From positions 94,481 through 158,480 of the forward strand of contig NZ_VOLT01000012.1 of the NCBI RefSeq assembly GCF_007954275.1: DNA of 64,000 nt, given 5' to 3'. Numbering within the stretch: position 1 is the stretch's first letter; each line of letters opens with the position of its first letter. The translations under genes and the position numbers were made by a program. The notes below the pieces were generated by a model. The model did no database searches. It was given only the letters and a program-made list of their open reading frames with translations, and was not told the DNA's origin. This document shows, in pieces, positions 56,623 through 63,995 of the stretch. This DNA is from Colwellia demingiae. Its GTDB lineage: Bacteria; Pseudomonadota; Gammaproteobacteria; Enterobacterales; Alteromonadaceae.

Positions 56623-56757
56623 TTATTCTTCACCAGAGTAAGTTTCTTGATAAAGACAGCTATTACAAATATCATTTCCCTCATATCTGTTTAATTCTCT
56701 TTCTTCACTGCCGCAAATATCACAAGATCTGTAATCACTTTCATCATATCCATACAT
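56623..56757 (-). CDS. 44-residue zinc-ribbon microprotein
   Basis: Translation MYGYDESDYRSCDICGSEER followed by ELNRYEGNDICNSCL and an acidic end. Two Cys pairs (CDIC and CNSC) 18 residues apart suggest a small zinc-binding domain. AAGGAAG lies seven bases upstream of the ATG, and the start is two bases after the stop of the preceding gene, so it is the third gene of the RepL-like operon. Confidence 0.6.
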   Translation of the reverse strand: MYGYDESDYRSCDICGSEERELNRYEGNDICNSCLYQETYSGEE

Positions 56758-56759
56758 AA

Positions 56760-57008
56760 TTAATCTTCCTTCTTTATTTTTTGATAAAACGACTCATTAG
56801 GATATATATTAGTTAAAGTCCAAATTGCCATTCCATAACAATTATTATCCATTGAAACCATATCATTAACTGTATAATCTGTTCCCTCATAAAGTTTAAT
56901 TATAAAATCTTTCAACCTTTTATTTTCTTTTGTAAGTTGAATTATTTGCTCTTCTGTAGGGTTGCTGTTGAATGTATTTATTATTGCGTTATGTCTATAT
57001 GCGTTCAT
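56760..57008 (-). CDS. Small protein of unknown function in the RepL-like operon
   Basis: 82 residues. The N-terminal half is helical (EEQIIQLTKENKRLKDFIIK, leucine-zipper-like), and the rest (TDYTVNDMVSMDNNCYGMAI) matches nothing I know. The start overlaps the stop of the upstream gene by one base (TAATG), and the downstream microprotein follows by two bases. Confidence 0.5.
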   Translation of the reverse strand: MNAYRHNAIINTFNSNPTEEQIIQLTKENKRLKDFIIKLYEGTDYTVNDMVSMDNNCYGMAIWTLTNIYPNESFYQKIKKED

Positions 57009-57526
57009 TATTTTCTTCCTTTTTTAGTTGTTATTTGTCTTGTGTACTCTCTTTTTATCATTTCGTTTTGCTCGTCAAAATCGGCATATATCGTTGCAGT
57101 AAATTTTGCTTTCCAAAGGTTCGAATCCCCTTGAGTGAACACAATGAAAGCATTGATTGCATAGGCGTTCATATTTCCAATTTTAAATATTTCAACAAAG
57201 TTTCTTTTTACTAAAATTTTTATATGTTTAGAAATTGATTGCCTTGATTTTTTAAATAGCTTTTCTAGTGTGCTCATAGATATACAAATAGCGTTTGTTT
57301 TATCCATTTCTGAAACAAAAAACTCAAAAAGAGAATTAGCAAGTGGCTCTTCTCTTGCAAGCATTACCTTGGCCTTATAGTTTTGCTTGTTAAAAGCAAA
57401 AAACGGGGCGCTTTTTTGCCTTGCTTGTTGTTCGTTAGTATCTTTGTCCGTATCAATTTCAACAGGGCATATTTGACCATCAGGGCGCTCTGTTGTGTAA
57501 TTACTTATAACGTTTATATTTTCCAT
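57008..57526 (-). CDS. Winged-helix protein resembling plasmid replication protein RepL
   Basis: 172 residues. A helix-turn-helix at about 83-120 (STLEKLFKKSRQSISKHIKI) is followed by VEIFKIGNMNAYAINAFIVF and a short strand, the outline of RepL-type initiators (HTH, then 'Y-x-INP-x-x-F'). The N-terminal 60 residues are polar. The family assignment is tentative; a plain transcription regulator is the main alternative. Direct repeats at 57698 and 57775 upstream could be its binding sites. It heads a three-gene operon. Confidence 0.45.
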   Translation of the reverse strand: MENINVISNYTTERPDGQICPVEIDTDKDTNEQQARQKSAPFFAFNKQNYKAKVMLAREEPLANSLFEFFVSEMDKTNAICISMSTLEKLFKKSRQSISKHIKILVKRNFVEIFKIGNMNAYAINAFIVFTQGDSNLWKAKFTATIYADFDEQNEMIKREYTRQITTKKGRK

Positions 57527-58125
57527 TCTTTGTTCCTTTTAAGTAGTGGATAATGTTTTTTTCATTAATATTTATTTATCATTAATAATTTACTTGTCAA
57601 CTTGTGAAGCTACATTAACAACCACGTTAAAAAAAACACCATTAATGCAATTAAAATAAAACAACTAAAATACAACGGGTTAAGTTGTTTTTGTTGGGGT
57701 GGGATTACATAGGTTTGTCGTTAAATATAAGGGCAGTAGAGCGAAAAAAGAAAAGTGCTTTACATTAATTTAAAGGTGGGGTTTACATAGATCTAATAAA
57801 AAGATTTATTTCTAGGGATAAAAAAAGATCTGTTCTCTTATATCTTTAATATAGGTTATTAGGAGTATTTTAATGCGAGTGTTTGAGCGATAGCGAGTTC
57901 TTTAAATTAGTAATATTTTTTATTTTTATCGGCTATTCGCCAAGAGCATTGCGAGACAAGCTCGCTTTCTGGTTTTTCGATTTGAGCTTGCTCAATGAGG
58001 TGTAAACTAATGGAATGTATCATAACAAAGCTTAAAACTTTAATTTTGTTATAATATCAAACACCATTTTACTTATATTTTTCCTCATTGAAGCGTCTAT
58101 TTATCACTCAATTCAAAAGTATAAA
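57527..58125. other. Gene-free 600-base stretch with repeats, possible origin of replication
   Basis: AT-rich with the direct repeats listed separately, a GCGAG-ACAAG-CTCGC inverted repeat near 57951, several AGATCT-like strings near 57790-57830, and a T-rich tract. No credible gene. It separates the RepL-like operon from the restriction-modification operon. Confidence 0.4.
57698..57790 (+). repeat. Two direct repeats upstream of the RepL-like gene
   Basis: GGTGGGATTACATAG at 57698 and GGTGGGGTTTACATAG at 57775, 77 bases apart, differing by one inserted base and one change. Placement suggests iteron or operator use. Confidence 0.5.
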
Positions 58126-59094
58126 TTAAAGTGTAACAAACCAATCACAGATTTCCGATAGTTGTCTTTGTTTTGTAAGATTGGCACAATTAGTTAATTC
58201 TTGAGATTCACATTGGGCATAAATTTCTTTAGCCATTGCAGCTTCAATTGCAGCTCCTATAAAAATAGTGAATACCTCCGAGTTTAATTTACCAAAGGCA
58301 TCCCTAATCCGTGTTAATGCTGTATTCGCCGTTTTCCAATGCTCATCAGCTCCAGCAGGATCTATTCCACCTTTAAGCTCGCCAAGTGCTAAATAGTTAT
58401 GATGATCTGATATAAATTCTTTGAATTCCTTAGTCTTTTTATTATTTACATTAGAATTATTGAATAATACGATATCAATATTTTTCTTAACTACAGGAAC
58501 AGTTAAATCATAATATAGCAAACGTGATTTATCCCCATTTTTCCATTTAATGGCTTTAACTAAATTGCTATTATCTTCTTGAAAATATTCACCTTTGATC
58601 CATATTTTTGAATGTTTATCAAAATACTCAAAGTCGAAGTTTCGTATCCTCAATGCTGATATAATATTTTGGGTGAGTTTTTCACCTGCAACCCCACCAA
58701 CAATATTCCGCATTCTCCCACCTAGAGCATCTCCTTGCGAGAGTAAAAATCTATTGATTAATTGATCAACGTAGCTATCACCTGCGGTAATTAAATACTC
58801 TTGAATAAAATCAGTTAGAAGATCTTTTGTATCTTTTGGTTCTAGATAACCTATAGCTTTTGTTGATATTCCTGCAGCCTGACACATTGAAATAGTTATA
58901 TCATCATTCTTTATTAAATCTAACGGTGCTTCATAATCATCTACAATTGTTCTAAATGCAGATGCTAAACCTAAATAGTAATTAGCTTCCTTACTTTTTC
59001 GTAACGCTATACTTAAAAAGCCTATTTTTGTTTCTTCGTAGGTCGTTTCTAAATCTTCTGGTTTATTTATATATTTATTCAAATTATGCCCCAT
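58126..59094 (-). CDS. Type II restriction endonuclease, AvaI/BsoBI family
   Basis: 322 residues, the family length. KNIDIVLFN near 217 and LGELKGGIDPAGADEHWKTA near 250 carry the D...ExK catalytic residues and the long conserved stretch of AvaI/BsoBI enzymes, which cut C^YCGRG. SQGDALGGRMRNIVGGVAGE near 130 and FIGAAIEAAMAKEIY near 290 also fit. The specificity CYCGRG is inferred from the family. The start overlaps the methyltransferase beta gene by 11 bases. Confidence 0.9.
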   Translation of the reverse strand: MGHNLNKYINKPEDLETTYEETKIGFLSIALRKSKEANYYLGLASAFRTIVDDYEAPLDLIKNDDITISMCQAAGISTKAIGYLEPKDTKDLLTDFIQEYLITAGDSYVDQLINRFLLSQGDALGGRMRNIVGGVAGEKLTQNIISALRIRNFDFEYFDKHSKIWIKGEYFQEDNSNLVKAIKWKNGDKSRLLYYDLTVPVVKKNIDIVLFNNSNVNNKKTKEFKEFISDHHNYLALGELKGGIDPAGADEHWKTANTALTRIRDAFGKLNSEVFTIFIGAAIEAAMAKEIYAQCESQELTNCANLTKQRQLSEICDWFVTL

Positions 59095-59479
59095 TAAAAA
59101 ACTGTTTTAAAACAGCGCTAGCTACTGCATTCGCTAATTTAGGAGGGACAGCATTACCAACTTGACCAAATTGAGTCATAGTTGTTTTTCTTTTACTACT
59201 ATATGAATCTAACCTCACACCAGTAAATTCCCAACTCACAGGGAATGTTTGTAAACAAGCTAGTTCTCTAACTGTTAACATTCTTTGCTCATATGGATGT
59301 ATAAAGTCACGATATCCACTTCTTGTTACAGTTGGTGACGGTAAATCAGGATTAAGTCTCCGATACGTTGAACCAAAAGTTTTTCGATGATTAGAAAGCT
59401 TGTCTCCAATAGGCACCGAGATTATTTTTTCAAGAGTGCTAGGTGAGTGAGCCGTCATTTGGTGATTTTTAATATCCAT
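59084..59479 (-). CDS. Cytosine-5 DNA methyltransferase, beta subunit (M.AquI-like split)
   Basis: 131 residues. It carries motif IX (RRLNPDLPSPTVTRSGYRDF) and motif X (GQVGNAVPPKLANAVA) of cytosine-5 methyltransferases, with the residues between them as the remaining recognition region. It lacks motifs I-VIII, which are on the gene just upstream in another frame. The 11-base overlap (ATG inside the end of the alpha gene) looks like translational coupling. The known M.AquI (CYCGRG) is split at the same place into alpha and beta chains of about 248 and 139 residues. Confidence 0.85.
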   Translation of the reverse strand: MDIKNHQMTAHSPSTLEKIISVPIGDKLSNHRKTFGSTYRRLNPDLPSPTVTRSGYRDFIHPYEQRMLTVRELACLQTFPVSWEFTGVRLDSYSSKRKTTMTQFGQVGNAVPPKLANAVASAVLKQFFNGA

Positions 59480-60218
59480 GTTTTTCTATTCTTCCTTTAA
59501 TTGATTGGGATACTCTTTTTGCTGTTTCTGATGGTTCATCAGCGGGGGGTAAATCCCCAAAAGCATCCCATGCAGTTGCAAATGGTTGTAATGAGGAAGC
59601 AAACAAGTCTGTACCTGTATCAGCTAATGAAGTATGTGTCGCTTCAGGGAAGTTAAATGCTTTACCGACCCTATTTCCAATAATAAATAGCCTTTCTCTC
59701 TTTTGAGGCACACCATAAGCCGCAGAATTTAAAACTTTATAAGTAACATCATAGCGATATTCTTTACCTCTAAAGATTACAGGTTCTTTAAATTCGTTAA
59801 GTACGGCTTCGATAGCTTTACCTTTTTCCCAATTAAGCATCCCTTTCACATTTTCCATCACAAAAGCAACAGGTAAAGCTTCACGAACAACTCTAGAAAA
59901 TTCTAATAATAACTTACCTCTATCGTCATCCATACCCATTCTCTTACCTGCCAAGCTAAACGACTGGCAAGGTGGTCCACCTATAACTAAAGCGGCCTCA
60001 AGCGGCTTTAACTTGGCTGATTCAAGTATATGATCAGTTGATACATTATTTACATCACCCTCAATAACTACTAGATCAGGGTTGTTAAGCCGTAAAGTAT
60101 TGCAACAGGATGGATCTTGTTCTACAGCAACAGATATTTCAAATCCTGCATCTTTAAAACCAATGTCCATACCCCCAGCACCAGAAAATAAGCTTATGAC
60201 CTTTCTATTTTTAGACAT
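59469..60218 (-). CDS. Cytosine-5 DNA methyltransferase, alpha subunit (M.AquI-like split)
   Basis: 249 residues. Motif I is ISLFSGAGGMDIGF, motif IV with the catalytic Cys is GGPPCQSFSLAGKR, motif VI AFVMENVKGM, and motif VIII QKRERLFIIG. It stops at KHGY just before the region where motif IX would follow. Part of the target-recognition domain may be split between the chains. Taken alone it would lack motif X, which packs on motif I. It is the first gene of the restriction-modification operon and follows the integrase gene on the same strand. Confidence 0.88.
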   Translation of the reverse strand: MSKNRKVISLFSGAGGMDIGFKDAGFEISVAVEQDPSCCNTLRLNNPDLVVIEGDVNNVSTDHILESAKLKPLEAALVIGGPPCQSFSLAGKRMGMDDDRGKLLLEFSRVVREALPVAFVMENVKGMLNWEKGKAIEAVLNEFKEPVIFRGKEYRYDVTYKVLNSAAYGVPQKRERLFIIGNRVGKAFNFPEATHTSLADTGTDLFASSLQPFATAWDAFGDLPPADEPSETAKRVSQSIKGRIEKHGY

Positions 60219-60379
60219 TATTAATTGAATTACTATTATTGGATATTTCGTTAATCATACCATCTTAGTCAGTTTTACGTATAGAACAACAGAACTAAAT
60301 ATGGTTTGAAATTCTTGTTTGGAACTTATAAAAAAATTATATTTTGCAATTAAAATAACAATGGCATTATAAAGCTTAC

Positions 60380-61672
60380 CTACTTATTTTTTGTCATTAT
60401 TGGAGTGAAATCATTTATATCAAAATTCTCCATATCAAATTTTTGATAGATGTTATGCAATATATTAATGTTTCTATGTCCCGTGATTAAACTGACCAAA
60501 TTTATAGGCAACCCTGCTTTTATTAAATTCGTAGCGGCATACCTACGAATGTCGTGATAACGTACATCAACGATATTTAAACTCTTTCTAACTTTCTGCC
60601 AACCTGCGGTTACTGTTTTTGATTCGTGCGGAAAGATTAGCTCCGATTTTATTACATCCGTTGATCTTGGTTGTCTTTTTAATATTTCAGGGGCATCACC
60701 GATTAAGGGAATAATTGAATCGTTACCCATTTTATTTGAGGGGGATTTTCTATTTCTGATTATCAATGTTTTCTTGTCATAATTGAAATCCTCCCATCGA
60801 ATAGATGTAATTTCACTTATACGCATTGCTGTGAGAAGTGATATATCTAATATATCTAAATAGGGTGTCGATGCACTTGGATGAGACTGTCTTTTTCTTA
60901 ACCCCTCTCTCATTAATGATAATTGGTCTTCTGTTGGAGATTTATCATTTCTATTTCCTGAACGAGCAATAAAATTATGTTTTTTTAGAAGAGATATAGC
61001 TTCATCGTGATAAGTTAAATTAGCATTAATATTGAACAACGGTTTTGCATCTTTCATTACAGATCTTAAATAAGTTACATCGTGATAAACGGTTTGTGGT
61101 TTTGGTTTAGAGGGTTCATTCTTACGATATTTACAGTGTTCTACTAAATCACTCGCCCTAAAGTTACTTGCTAAAATTGATGCTATTTTGTAGTTCAATA
61201 GAGCCTTTAAAACATATTTTTTAGTTCTTCCAATGATTGAAACTGATGTGATTGTTGTATATTCTTCTTCGTGATTTATTTTTAATAAATTAATTCTTTT
61301 AATTTTTTCTTCTTCTATTATTTTTAATTTACTTATGGCGTTCATTTCTTTTTCTTGTTCTAACCTTAATGCTCTTATCTCCTTATTTACTTCTGCTTGT
61401 GTAGTGTAGTCAGCTAAATATAAGGTAATAAGTTCGCCGATCGTAGCTTCTTTAAGTTCATCTTCTTCACGATACACACCAGCTTTGATCTTTGAATATT
61501 TATCATCAAGAAATAAGCGCATTTTTTCAGACCAAAGCACTGCAAGGTTTTTATCAGAAAATGTTTCGTTTTTATCCTCTTTAATTTCACCTTTTAGCGT
61601 TAACCTAACTTTTGCACGGTAGGTAATTCTCCCTGCCTTTGATTTTCTCTTTTCTATGCTTACGGATGCCAT
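60380..61672 (-). CDS. int: Tyrosine recombinase (integrase) of the dusA element
   Basis: 430 residues. The N-terminal part has an arm-binding-like start (SVSIEKRKSKAGRITYRAKV) and a long charged helical insertion (about 85-150). The catalytic domain has Arg in LTAMRISEI, HDIRRYAATN (His-x-x-Arg), LITGHRNINI and the nucleophile Tyr in NIYQKF. It is transcribed away from dusA, 200 bases from the attachment core. The same N-terminus is found decayed at 53516-53735. Confidence 0.9.
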   Translation of the reverse strand: MASVSIEKRKSKAGRITYRAKVRLTLKGEIKEDKNETFSDKNLAVLWSEKMRLFLDDKYSKIKAGVYREEDELKEATIGELITLYLADYTTQAEVNKEIRALRLEQEKEMNAISKLKIIEEEKIKRINLLKINHEEEYTTITSVSIIGRTKKYVLKALLNYKIASILASNFRASDLVEHCKYRKNEPSKPKPQTVYHDVTYLRSVMKDAKPLFNINANLTYHDEAISLLKKHNFIARSGNRNDKSPTEDQLSLMREGLRKRQSHPSASTPYLDILDISLLTAMRISEITSIRWEDFNYDKKTLIIRNRKSPSNKMGNDSIIPLIGDAPEILKRQPRSTDVIKSELIFPHESKTVTAGWQKVRKSLNIVDVRYHDIRRYAATNLIKAGLPINLVSLITGHRNINILHNIYQKFDMENFDINDFTPIMTKNK

Positions 61673-61713
61673 TATAATTACCCTTAAAATTTAGTAGGTC
61701 ATAAGCAACACTT

Positions 61714-61737
61714 CGTGGGGTCACCTACGGGGTCAAA
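61714..61737 (+). repeat. Right integrase arm-type repeat (two GGGGTCA units)
   Basis: CGTGGGGTCA-CCTAC-GGGGTCAAA, the partner of 53991-54014. It lies between the integrase start and the attachment core. Confidence 0.6.
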
Positions 61738-61808
61738 ACACTATTAAAATGTATCATAATATATAAAAACAAGCAAAAACGTACATTTTTAACCAGAGGT
61801 AGTTAGTC

Positions 61809-62810
61809 ATTAATAACATTAAAAACAACACTTTAAATGGTAAATCAATATCTCACAAGCTATCTGTCGCACCGATGCTCGATTGGACAGACAAACATTC
61901 TCGGTTTTTCTATCGACTCATGTCTCAGCACACTGTTCTTTACACTGAAATGGTCACTACTGGTGCTATTTTACGTGGTAAAGGAGATTATTTATCATAT
62001 AACGAAGCCGAGCACCCGTTGGTATTACAACTTGGCGGCAGTGATGTTAAAGCGATGACTGAATGTGCCAAAATTGCTGAACAATATGGTTACGATGAAA
62101 TAAACATTAATGTTGGTTGTCCTTCTGATAGGGTGCAGAATGGTCGTTTCGGTGCTTGTTTGATGGCTGAACCTTCCGTTGTTGCAGAATGTGTTAATCA
62201 GATGCAAGCAGCAACCAACATCCCTGTTACAGTCAAATCACGAATTGGTATAGATGACCTGGACTCTTACGAATTTTTACATAACTTTATTGGAGAAGTA
62301 TCGAAAGCTGATTGCCGCCATTTCATAATTCATGCAAGAAAAGCTTGGTTAACTGGATTAAGTCCTAAACAGAATCGTGATGTTCCCCCATTAGACTATG
62401 GCCGGGTCTATCAAATAAAAAATGATTTTGATAATTTAGAAATATCTATTAATGGTGGTATTAAAACTTTTACTGAAGCGAATGTTCATCTACAACATGT
62501 TGATGGTGTAATGATTGGACGGGAAGTATATAACAGCCCGTATATGCTAGCGGATGCCGATAATGAAATATACCATTCCAATAGTACAAAATTAACAAGA
62601 TCGGAAGTGATTGATTTAATGGTCCCTTACATCGATGAAACGATTAAAGATGGAGGTCGAGCGTGGCATGTATTACGTCACATGTTAGGTCTTTGTAATG
62701 GCTTATCAGGAGCACGAAAATTCAGACAACACCTTAGTGAATGCGCAGGTAAAGATGGTGCCAGTGGACAAGTTCTTCTTGATGCATTTAATAAGGTTAC
62801 CTTACCCTAG
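61809..62810 (+). CDS. dusA: tRNA-dihydrouridine(20/20a) synthase DusA, with reconstituted 5' end
   Basis: 334 residues if started at ATT 61809. The DusA start HKLSVAPMLDWTDKHSRFF is complete, then LYTEMVTTGAILRGKGDYL, NVGCPSDRVQNGRFGACLM (catalytic Cys), VKSRIGIDDLDSYEFL, FIIHARKAWLTGLSPKQNR and SINGGIKTF (FMN site). The enzyme reduces uridine in the tRNA D-loop. The frame is open from a stop at 61800, and no ATG, GTG or TTG lies before the conserved part; the ATT at 61809 has AGAGG ten bases upstream. An ATG at 61875 would remove the conserved SVAP strand. The element insertion explains this. Confidence 0.85.
   Translation: MNNIKNNTLNGKSISHKLSVAPMLDWTDKHSRFFYRLMSQHTVLYTEMVTTGAILRGKGDYLSYNEAEHPLVLQLGGSDVKAMTECAKIAEQYGYDEININVGCPSDRVQNGRFGACLMAEPSVVAECVNQMQAATNIPVTVKSRIGIDDLDSYEFLHNFIGEVSKADCRHFIIHARKAWLTGLSPKQNRDVPPLDYGRVYQIKNDFDNLEISINGGIKTFTEANVHLQHVDGVMIGREVYNSPYMLADADNEIYHSNSTKLTRSEVIDLMVPYIDETIKDGGRAWHVLRHMLGLCNGLSGARKFRQHLSECAGKDGASGQVLLDAFNKVTLP
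61875..61889. repeat. Right attachment-site core within dusA
   Basis: ATGCTCGATTGGACA, encoding the MLDWT codons of DusA, paired with the left core at 53903. Confidence 0.75.
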
Positions 62811-62822
62811 TTGCTTTTTCTT

Positions 62823-62859
62823 ATCTCACTATTGGGAATGATTGTCCCAATAGTGAGAT
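62823..62859. terminator. Strong hairpin after dusA
   Basis: ATCTCACTATTGGGA and TCCCAATAGTGAGAT are exact inverses around a seven-base loop, 13 bases beyond the dusA stop. The T-run is short. The remaining stretch to 63128 holds no gene. Confidence 0.65.
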
Positions 62860-63128
62860 TCTCAAAATAGTGCTAACTTAATGTTTCAACTATTAATCGA
62901 TATTTTTAACCACTAAATAGTCCTTATAACCACTTCTCGAAATATATTAATTCACTATCATCCATTACAATAACGATTATAATTAAATATCTTTATATAT
63001 CAGTCTATTAACAATTAATATCAATTTTGGCACAACCTTTGTAGTACTTATTGCAACTTAGTAATAAATACACACATTTCGCATTACTTTTAGATTCATC
63101 ATATGTGCGAAATATACAAGGAAATACC

Positions 63129-63221
63129 ATGTTAGATTTAAACACATTATTCATATTAACAATGATTCCAGCTTCAGCCCTGTTTCTTATCTCAATGGTC
63201 GTTGGTGTTTTTGAAAGCTAA
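63129..63221 (+). CDS. 30-residue membrane microprotein
   Basis: The frame reads MLDLNTLFILTMIPASALFL and then ISMVVGVFES, a single transmembrane helix with short acidic ends. AAGGAAA lies five bases before the ATG. It stands alone between dusA and the 5S ladder, with AT-rich promoter-like sequence before it. It resembles other marine microproteins in style, but I do not recognise a family. Confidence 0.5.
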   Translation: MLDLNTLFILTMIPASALFLISMVVGVFES

Positions 63222-63460
63222 AGTTTAAGCTTTAAGGATTCATTAATATTAAGGCTGTCTGTTTACTTCAATCTATACAATCTCTATTGTGATCAATTCA
63301 TTTAACAGTCAGGTATTAATTCATTCAAAAAAGTGCCGACTATCTTCGCTTATCTACTTCCACATAAGCTCTTATTCATAGCAATAGCCTGTTTTAATTA
63401 AAATGATGGCGAAATGTACAACTCTTCATATTAAGACTTTATACTTTTACGAAGCTCTTT

Positions 63461-63570
63461 TGTAGCTCATATTTTACTCTCATATGAGCTTAACTTACAT
63501 GAGTCACACTACTCATCGGCGTCATTGAATTTACTTATGTAATGGCAACGTTTTTTAAATGTCAGACAGC
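63461..63570 (-). pseudogene. Most decayed 5S rRNA-like module (third remnant)
   Basis: TACTCTCAT-ATGAG, then GAGTCACACTACTCATCGGCG and the GTCAGACAGC end parallel the better kept copies at 63615 and 63751. The 5' half of the 5S gene is not recognisable. 63222-63460 holds nothing I recognise. Confidence 0.55.
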
Positions 63571-63604
63571 AAAAAGCCCGACTCTATCGAATCGGGCTTC
63601 TTTA
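63571..63604 (-). terminator. rRNA operon terminator, third in series
   Basis: AAGCCCGA and TCGGGCTT with an A-run that reads as U-run on the minus strand. Confidence 0.85.
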
Positions 63605-63614
63605 AATAGAAGTA

Positions 63615-63696
63615 TAGCAATGTCCTACTCTCACATGGGCTTAACTAGTTTGAGTCACATTCCCCATCAGCTGAATCTTTTCAAATCCCAGACAGC
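63615..63696 (-). pseudogene. Decayed 5S rRNA module (second remnant)
   Basis: TAGCAATGTCCTACTCTCAC is the same as the 3' end of the intact 5S gene at 63883 onward. After CATGGG a segment not found in the intact gene (CTTAACTAGTTTGAGT) replaces the normal sequence, and the remainder is strongly diverged. Confidence 0.75.
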
Positions 63697-63727
63697 AAAA
63701 AGCCCGTTACTTTCGTAACGGGCTTCT
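63697..63727 (-). terminator. rRNA operon terminator, second in series
   Basis: AAGCCCGTTAC and GTAACGGGCTT around TTTC, with A-run at the left. Confidence 0.88.
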
Positions 63728-63750
63728 CATGTGCCGCAGCACAAATTAGA

Positions 63751-63838
63751 AGTGGAGAATGTCCTACTATCACATGGGCTTTACTTCGACATAAGTCACA
63801 CTACCATCGGTGCTGTTACGTTTCAAATCCCAGAAAGC
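63751..63838 (-). pseudogene. Decayed 5S rRNA module (first remnant)
   Basis: AATGTCCTACTATCACATGGG, then CACACTACCATCGGTGC and ACGTTTCA follow the order of the intact 5S gene, with an inserted CTTTACTTCGACATAAGT-like segment at the same place as in the second remnant. The 5' third is lost. Confidence 0.75.
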
Positions 63839-63872
63839 AAAAAACCCATAGCGTTAGCTACGGGTTTCTTTA
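63839..63872 (-). terminator. rRNA operon terminator, first after 5S
   Basis: AAACCCATAGC and GCTACGGGTTT around GTTA, immediately downstream of the intact 5S gene. Confidence 0.88.
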
Positions 63873-63880
63873 ATTAGAAG

Positions 63881-63995
63881 TCTAGCAATGTCCTACTCTC
63901 ACATGGGAACTCCCACACTACCATCGGCGCAACTGCGTTTCACTTCTGAGTTCGGAAAGGGATCAGGTGGGACCACAGCGCTATTGTCGCTAAAC
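63881..63995 (-). rRNA. rrf: 5S ribosomal RNA
   Basis: On the minus strand TAGCGACAATAGCGCTGTGG starts the molecule, GGTCCCACCTGATCCC and CCGAACTCAGAAGTGAAACG follow as in all bacterial 5S rRNA, then GCGCCGATGGTAGTG and GAGAGTAGGACATTGCTA at the 3' end, which pairs with the 5' end. 23S and 16S would lie to the right, outside the window. Confidence 0.95.

Larger units (their letters stand above)
53903..61889. mobile_element. Integrative mobilizable element in dusA, about 8 kb
   Basis: The ends are defined by a partly conserved direct repeat of the dusA 5' region (core ATGCTCGAT-n-GGACA at 53903-53917 and 61875-61889). The intact tyrosine integrase lies at the dusA side. Cargo in order: PrtN-like regulator, MobV-like relaxase with coiled-coil partner, a three-gene RepL-like operon, and a type II restriction-modification system with split methyltransferase. 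The interior is more AT-rich than the flanks. dusA is a known insertion site for prophages and genomic islands with integrases of this kind. Confidence 0.85.

Noticed and set aside
59469..59479. Frameshift or sequencing error inactivating the methyltransferase
   Set aside because: The known M.AquI is naturally split at the same point and the adjacent endonuclease belongs to the same specificity group; a frameshift remains possible but is the less economical reading.
61875..62810. ATG at 61875 as dusA start
   Set aside because: It would remove the conserved SVAP strand and FMN-binding N-terminus; the upstream frame encodes these residues.
62823..63570. tRNA genes near the rRNA operon end
   Set aside because: No cloverleaf or T-loop consensus was seen on either strand.
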